A stretch of DNA of 64,000 nucleotides from Candidatus Lindowbacteria bacterium RIFCSPLOWO2_12_FULL_62_27 (GTDB lineage Bacteria > Lindowbacteria > 2-12-FULL-62-27), in assembly GCA_001784175.1 (NCBI GenBank), contig MFPR01000028.1:255606-319605 (forward strand), given 5' to 3'. The notes beneath the pieces are model-generated. The model saw nothing but the letters and a program-made list of their open reading frames with translations. It was not told the DNA's origin and did no database searches. Shown here in pieces: positions 8,101-17,100 of this stretch. The position numbers were made by a program, and so were the translations under genes. Numbering within the stretch: the stretch's first letter is position 1; every line of letters starts with the position of its first letter.

Positions 8101-11100
8101 AATTACTGATACGTCGACCGGTATCAAACTAAGCCCCTATAGATTGGGCATTGTCGACACGACATCCGGCGCCGACACGACGGCGCCGCTGCCGCCGGTG
8201 AATGTTTCCGTCACCGCCGATTCGACCGGCCAAATCGCGTTGTCGTGGACGATTCCGACCGTGAATGAGGAAACAAACGGCGGCGCGGTCGGATACAGCG
8301 GCGCAAAAATCTATCGCCTGACGAACACGGCCGACACGAACAACTGGGGTAATACGGCCAACCTCGTCTGGACCGCCGGCTCCAGCGCCACCTCTTGGAC
8401 CGACACCACGACGCTGGCGGGCAACACCTATTACTATCGCCTCACGTCGATCGACGGCAACGGCTTCGTCAACCAGTCGTTCTTTACGGACACCAAATGG
8501 GCCACCGCCACGCGCACGGTCTGGTACGTGAACGACACGTACTCATCCGCGACCGACTCATTCACGTACATCGCAGGCTCCGACACAGGCTCCGCCGACG
8601 GCTCGCCGTCCAAGCCGTACCGGAGCGTCGCGAAGGTGATGCAGTTCGCGAAGTCGTACGACACGATCTATGTAGATGCTGGCCTCTACGCTGATACGTA
8701 TGTCGTCGTGTCGGGTACAGAAAAGGCTGCGTTTAAGATTGACACGGACTATCTGACGCTCATCGGGAAGGACTCGAGCTCCGCAGTGATTGATCCGCCC
8801 GGATCTCTTAGCGGCTCAGGTTCCACGAGACTAATCGGTATCTATGCTTCGAATCGAAAGGGTGTGGCTATACACAACATCGGAATCGTCGGAGCCGATT
8901 ACGGCATATATTTCGACAATGTTGATTCGTCGTCAATTGTCTTGGATAGTGTGTCAAATAGTGTCGTCGGGTTTTTCTTGGCTAATGGTTCAGATTCAAA
9001 TGTGTTTCAAGATAATTTCACTTCCTTCAACAATCAGGGCCATGAGGGAGGTGATGAAAAGGCCGGCTATGGTTATTATCTCGATGCCTCCGGCAAAAAT
9101 ATGCTTTTGAACAATGTTTCGAATAGTGATTCGGGTGGAATTGCGATTAGGTTTAGTTCCGGTAATTATCTTTACAAGAATAGAATTTCGAGAAATACCA
9201 CCGGGTCAGGAATAGGCCTTGCTGGGTCCGCCAGTAATGTTCTAAGTGAAAATACCATCGAATCAAAGTCTGTGGGCATAAGTATGGGTGTCGGGTATGC
9301 CGGAAATTATCGTGCTTGTTCCAGTAACATTATTGTAAGAAACAAATTGATCAATAATGACACATGTGGAATCTACTTAGTAGTCATTGATGTTGATAGT
9401 AATGCGTTTGTCCAAAATGAAATCTCAGGTGCCGAAACGGGTATTCTTATTTCTAATTATTATAGTGGCACGCCTCCTCCCAGCAATATTTTCATAAAAA
9501 ATAACATATTCGCATCAAAGGTTAGGGATGTCTATAGTACAGCACCTTCTGCGCAGTACTTCTCAAGAAACTGGTGGGGAACAACTGACGAAGTGACAAT
9601 AAAATCTAAATTTCTTGATACCATTTCAACATTCATTCCCTACCGAATCGGTCTCGTTGATACAAGTATTGGCGCCGACACCACCGCTCCCGGCCTACCG
9701 GCGAGCGTGACGCTCGACACGGCCTCTCCCGGTTTGATCAAACTCACATGGACCATCCCGACCGTGGATGAGGAGACGAACGGGGGGTCGGTTGGGTATG
9801 CCGGGGCGAAGATTTATCGTCTCAAAGGCATTCCGGACACGACGCAATGGGCGAACAGCGCTCTCCTAGTGTGGACCGCCGGCTCTTCGGACACGACGTG
9901 GACGGACACGGGGGCGAAGGAGGACACGACGTATTATTACCGGCTGACGTCGTTTGATTCGGCGACGTACGTGAACCAGTCGTTTTTTACGGACACGAAG
10001 TGGGCGAAACCGACGAGCGCCGGGGTTGTGCGGTTTTTTGAGGACACCGGATTTACCGACGAGGTCGACACGTATCTGACGCGCGATTACATTCTGATCG
10101 AGGTGCGGGACACGGACGAGAACCGCAACTCGAGCGCGAGCGAGACCGTGACGGTCAAGGTCTACGTGGGGAACGGGACGACCGAGGGGGACTCGGCAGG
10201 GCTGGTGCTGGACACGGAGACGATTCTCTTGACCGAAGTCGGTCTTGCGTCGGGCATCTTCCAGTGTTCGCCTGTCATTGTGACCGACTCCAAGGTTCCG
10301 GCGTCGGGTGACGGAATCATCAGTTGGGGCCGCGGGGACACGGTCTACGTCATTTACACCGACTCGAACGACGCCAACGACACGGCCATCGACACCGCGC
10401 TGGCGATCGAGATCGCGTCCACATCCCGCGTTCAATTCTACGACGACACCGCCTTCACCGACGACGTCGACACCTACAAGACGCGTGATGTTTTGTACGT
10501 GGCGGTCTTCGACACGGACGAGAACCGCAACCCCCAGAGAAAAGATACGGTTTCTGTCACCGTTTACGTCGGCCTCAACACCTCCGGACTCATCACCGAT
10601 ACCGAGGTGATCACGCTGACCGAAAGCACAGAAACGAGCGGCATATTCCTGCTGTCGGCCGGGATCAACCTGACCGATACCGCCGCGACGACGTCGAACA
10701 ACGGGTTTCTGACCTGGGCCACGAGCGACACCCTGCAGGTGGACTACCTCGACGTGACCGGCGGCACGACCGACAGCGCCTCCGACACGGCGCTGCTGGT
10801 CGACACCGACGTCCAGTCCTATTCCGGGCCCGTCTGGTATGTGAACGACACCTCGACGACCGGCGATATTTACACCTCGGCCATCGGCTACGACACCTCC
10901 GCCGGCGTCGGGTCGGCCTCCGCGCCGTTCAGGTCCGTCTCGATGGCCCTCCGGTCAGCCAAATCCGGCGACACGATTTACATCGACGCCGGCCGGTACG
11001 GCGATACGGGATATGACACCTTCGCCAATTACACCGAAACGGCCGCCTTCCGGATCGACACCGACTACCTCACGATCATCGGGAAAGACTCAAACGCGAC

Positions 11101-14100
11101 GGTGATCGATCCTCCGGGATCGAACACGACCGTCGGTCTCTATGCCATCTATGCTGACAGCCAAATCGGACTTGTCATCAAGAACCTCGGAGTGACGGGC
11201 GCCTACGACGGTATTCATTTCGTGAACGTCGATCTGTCAACGATCACGGGCGACAGCGCAAGCTCAAACAGCAGCAGCAGCGCCGGCGCGGGCGTCTATC
11301 TTCTGAACGGCTGCGACACCAACACGGTGAGCAACAACACGGCCAATTCGAATTTCATCGGCATCCTGGTGGATACTGGTTCGAACAATACGATCAGCAA
11401 CAACACGACGACTTCGAATTCATGGGCCGGCATCCTTCTGGCCTGGGGTTCGAACAACACAGTGGGCAACAATACCGCCAATTCCACGACCCAGGGACAC
11501 GGCATCGATCTGGAATACACCTCCAGCAACCGGGTGAGCAACAACACGGCCAAATGGAATTCGTGGGACGGCATCGTTCTGAACGGGAGTTCGAACAATG
11601 TTGTTGTTCAAAACATGCTGGATTCCAACGCGAAGTACCAGATCTATATCGACGGACCATCCTCATCGGATACGGTTGCCAAGAACAACATCCGGACATC
11701 GCCGACGAATCCCGACAGCGGGGTGTTCAACGGGACCAACAACGCCCTTGATTTCACCCGCAACTGGTGGGACACGACGGACGAGGTGCGGATCGGCAAG
11801 ATGATTTACGACACGGCGACGGCAGTGAAAATCACGTGGCGCCCGTATCGCCTCGGCCCGGTCGATACCGCATCCGGCGCCGACACGACCGCGCCCGGGC
11901 TGGTCGCGGGCGTGTCGCTCGATACGAGTGTCGGAAACATCGTCAAGCTCACGTGGACGATCCCGACCGTCAACGAGGAGACGAACGGGGGGACGTTCGC
12001 TTACAACGGCGCGCGGATTTACCGACTGCGCAACACGGTCGACACGAACCACTGGGGCAACCCGGCGAACCTCGCGTGGATCGCGGGCGAGTCGGACACG
12101 CAGTGGAGCGACACCGGCGTTGTGGGCGGCGAGACGTACTATTACCGCATCACGTCGCTCGACTCGGCGACATACGTCAACCAGTCGTTTTTCACCGACA
12201 CCCAATTCGCGAAGGCCGATTCGGCCTACGCCGGGCCGAAGTGGTACGTGAACGATACATACTCGTCCTCGGCCGACTCGTTCACGTACGCGGGCGGGAA
12301 TGACACGAGCTTGAGCGTGGGCGACGGCTCGACCTCAAAACCGTTCCGCAGTGTCGCCCGGGCCTTGCAGAAAGCCAAATCGGGCGACACGATCTACGTC
12401 GACGCCGGTCTCTACGCGGACACGTACGTGTGGGTGTCGAGCACGGAGACGGCGGCGTTCAAGATCGACACCGACTACATCACGGTCGTCGGCAAGGATT
12501 CGGCCGCCAGTGTGATCGACCCGCCGGGCGATTCGATGAACCGCCGGGTCTATGGCGTATACGCGACCGGCCGGGTGGGCCTGACGATCAAAAACCTCGG
12601 CGTGACAGGCGCCGGATACGGGATCAACTGGCTCAACGTCGACTCCTCGACCCTCTCCGGCGACGGCGTCAGTTCCTGCGGCTTTTACGGCATCGCGCTC
12701 GGAAGCGCGTCCGACTCCAACACCATCAGCGGCAACCTCACGTATTGGAACGACAGTTACGGCATTTATCTGGAATCTAACCGGAACAACTCCGTGACCA
12801 ACAACCTATCGAGCTGGAACGGCATCCAGGGCATTTTCATGAACTTGAGTTACTCCAACACCGTCTGCAGCAACACCCTGAAGGCCAACTTCTTTTCCGG
12901 CATCTACCTCGAATCCTGCACCGGCAACAGCATCTGCGGCAACACGGCGGACTCGAACAACAACTACGGCATCGCGCTGACGAACGCGTCCAAGTCGAAC
13001 CAGATTTACAGCAACCTCGTCACGTCGAACGGCGAGTACGGCATCAAGATCGATTCAAGCGCCGATAACCTCGTGCGGAACAACCTCGTGCGATCCAATT
13101 TCCGCGTCGGCGTGCAGATTCTGAACTCCGACACGAACACGGTCACGCTGAACGACATCGCCGGCAACGACACCGGCGTGCGCCTGCAGGGCGTCTCGCG
13201 GAACAACCTGATCACAAAAAATAATTTCCTGTCCCGCATCAGCGCCAACGTCTGGAACGCGTCGGCGCAGACCGACACGATCACCTTCAACTGGTGGGGC
13301 ACGACGGCGGAGGATTCGATCACGGCGCTGATCGCCGACACCGCGTCCAACGCGTTCCGGCCCTACCGCATCGGCGTCATCGACACGACGCCGGGCGCCG
13401 ACTCGACCGCGCCCGCGCCGCCGGTGGGGGTGGCGCTGGACACGAACACATACGCGGGCCGGATCGTGGTCACGTGGACGATCCCGACGGTGAACGAGGA
13501 GACGAACGGGGGGACGGTGAGCTGGGCGGGGGCGTATGTGTATAGGACGAATAAGACAGATACGACCCACTGGGCAAACACAGCAAATCGAGTATGGATC
13601 TCGTCGTCGACGGCGACGTCGTGGACCGACACCGGCGTCACGGCAGGCGAGACGTACTATTACCGCCTGACGTCGATCGACGGCTCCGCCGTGCCCAACC
13701 AATCGTTTTTCACCGACACCAAGTGGGCGATCCCGCAGGCCGAAACGCAGGGCCGCAAGTGGTACGTGAACGACACGTACTCGTCGTCGACCGACTCGTT
13801 CACGTACGCCGCGGGATCGGACACCAGTTACGGTGACGGCACCGTCAACAAGCCGTACCGGTCGGTCGCGAAGGCGCTGCAGGGGGCGAAGTCGGGGGAT
13901 ACGATCTACGTGGACGCAGGCCTGTACGCGGACACGTACGTGCTCGTGTCGTCGTCCGAAACGGCTGCGTTCAAGATCGACACCGATTACATCACGATCA
14001 TCGGCAAGGACTCGAACGCTACCGTGTTCGACCCGCCGGGGGCGAAAACGGTGGAGGGTCTGTTCGGCATCTACGCCGACACCCAGACGGGTCTGGTCAT

Positions 14101-17100
14101 CCGTGACCTCGGGGTGACCGGGGCGCTGGCCGGCATCGCGTTTTTAAATGTCGACTCCTCGACGATTTCCGGCGACAGCCTGTGTTCCAATGACGTGGGC
14201 GTCTATTTCGCGAGCGGTTCGGACAGCAACACCGTGACCGGCGTGACGGCCCGTTACAATGGGATCGGGATATATCTCGATTCAAGCTCGTCCAACGCCA
14301 TAAGGAACAACATGGCTGATTCGAATTCAAATTTCGGCGTCTATCTCAAGACCAGCGCGTCCAACACGATCAGCGGCAACACGGCCGATTCGAACTCCGT
14401 CGCCGGCATCTATCTGAATTCTTCCTGGAACAACACGCTGGAGACCAACGCCGCCCGGTTCAATGCTTCCGCCGGCATCTATCTTGCGTCATCCCGGAGC
14501 AACACGCTCTACGGCAACGCGGCCGACTCGAACGCGACCTACGGTTTTTATTTCACCGCGTCGGACACCAACACCCTGTCGGGCAACGCGGCCCATTCGA
14601 ATTCGGGCTTCGGCATCCGGCTGGTGTCGAGTTCCTACAACGTTGTGACCCGCAACGCCACTGATTCGAACGCAACCGCCGGGCTATCCGTCGACACGGG
14701 AACCTACAACACCGTGTCCGGCAACCGGTTCAGCGGCCGTTCGGCAAGCAACCAGTCCGGCATCCTGCTGGCCGGTTCGGATTCGAACGTGATCGCGCAG
14801 AACGACGTGAGCGCCAACGCCTACGGGGTTCTGCTCAACAGAACGTCCAGCGGCAATACGATCACGCGCAACAATTTCACCGGGAACACCACTTACCATG
14901 CGCTCAATCAGGCCGGCCTGTCGCAGGCCTTCACGCGCAACTGGTGGGACACGACGGACGAGGTCACGATTTCGCAGAAATTCGCCGACACCGCCTCGGC
15001 TTTCATCCCGTACCGGCTGGGCAAGGTCGACACGACCGCCGGCGCCGACACCACCGCCCCCGGCCTGCCCGCGAGCGTGTCGGTCTCCTGCACGAGCGCC
15101 GGCTGTTCGGTGACGTGGACGATCCCGACTGTGAATGAGGAGACGAACGGGGGGACGGTGGGGTATGCGGGGGCGATCATCTATAGGACCAATACGACAG
15201 ATACGTCGAATTGGGCGAATAAAGTCAACCTCGTGTGGACCGCGTCGTCGTCCGCGACGTCGTGGATCGACACGCAGGTGACGGCCGGCAACACGTACTA
15301 TTACCGGCTGACCTCGTTCGATTCGCCGTCGGCGACCAGCCCGTTTTTCAATCAGTCGTTTTTCACCGACACGAAATCCGGAACTGTGTCCGCGACGGAC
15401 ACGACTGCGCGCGCGTGGTACGTGAACGACACGTACTCGTCTTCGACCGACTCGTTCACGTACGCGGCTGGCGCGGACACGAGCTACGGCGACGGCTCCA
15501 CCTCCAAACCCTACCGCAGCGTTGCGAAGGCGCTCCAATCGGTCAAGTCCGGTGATACGATCTTTGTGGACGCCGGGTTGTATACGGACACATACGTCAT
15601 GACCTACTTGGGAGAGACGGCGGCTTTCAATATTGACACCGACTACATTTCAATCATCGGCAAGGACTCCAACTCAACGGTCATCGATCCGCCGGGGTCC
15701 GCATCGGTCTTGTTCAATAAAGTGACCCACGGAATTTTCGCCGACAGCCAAGCAGGGCTTTTGATCAAGAATCTGGGAGTCACCGGCGCGTATGACGGCA
15801 TCCATTTCGAAAACGTCGACTCCTCGATCATCACCGGTGACAGCGTCAGCGGCACCGTCAACAGCGCCGTGACGCTGCAATACGGATGCGAAGGCAACAC
15901 GGTCAGTTCCAATCTGATTGTTTCGAACAGCGGCGCAGGAATCTGGCTCTATACATTGAGTTCAGGAAATCTTGTGGACAACAACAGGGTTGATTCCAAT
16001 CTCGGGGGTATCGCGCTGGATAGCAGTTCGAGTAATATTGTGAGTAATAACACTGTCAAATCCAACACCACAGGCATTGACCTGAAAAAATCTTCCAATC
16101 AAAATATACTTCGGACCAACGTGATCAGTTCAAATCTGGCGGACGGCATTTCCCTGTCATCGAGTTCCGATAACTTCTTGGTTCAGAATACGCTGGATTC
16201 AAACGCCCAGTATCAGATTTACATCACGGGTTCCTCATCTTCCGATACCGTACTGAAGAACAACATCCGTACATCGACCCGCAATGCGGATAGCGGCGTG
16301 TTCAACAGCAGCGGCAACACGTTCGATTTCACCCGCAATTGGTGGGACACGACAGACGAGGTCAGGATTTCGAAGATGATCTATGACACGGGCGCGTCGA
16401 CCAACATCAAGTTCAGTCCGTATCGTTTGGGCGCTGTCGACACGACCGCCGGCGCCGACAGCACGGCGCCCGGCCTGCCTGCGAACGTGACGGTTTCGTG
16501 CACGAGCGCCGGCTGTTCGATGAGCTGGACGATCCCGACCGTGAATGAGGAGACGAACGGCGGGTCGGTGGGATATGCGGGGGCGAAAATTTACCGATTG
16601 AAGAATACAGTCGACACGACGAACTGGGGGAACCCCGCCAATCTCGTCTGGACCGCGTCGTCCTCCGCGACGTCATGGGTTGACACGCAGGTCACGGCCG
16701 GCAACACATACTATTACCGGCTGACGTCCTTTGACGCCGCGACGTTCATGAACCAATCCTTCTTCACCGACACCAAATCCTCGACCGTCGTGTCGGGCGG
16801 CGTGACGGTCGACACCGTTACAGTCGTCAGCGGCAACCACCAGATCACGACGATCTCGTCGCGGCTGTCCTCGGCTCTCCGCGTGCGCCTGACCGATTCG
16901 ACCGGCGCCGCGATCCCCTACGCGCGGGTGACGTTCGCGATCGCGTCGACGCCGTCGACGACCGGCGGGTATTTCCGCGACTCGTCCGCGCTCACGTCGA
17001 GCGATTCGGCTTGGACCGACTCCGACGGCTATGTTCAGGACACGTTCACGCTCGGAACGACGCGCGGCGTGTATCTGATCACGGCCACGTCCGATTCGAA

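Noticed and set aside
2321-16790. Regularly spaced repeats in the giant gene considered as a CRISPR array or satellite DNA
   Set aside because: The repeat period is about 1.4-1.6 kb and follows protein modules in a continuous reading frame; there are no short direct repeats with unique spacers.
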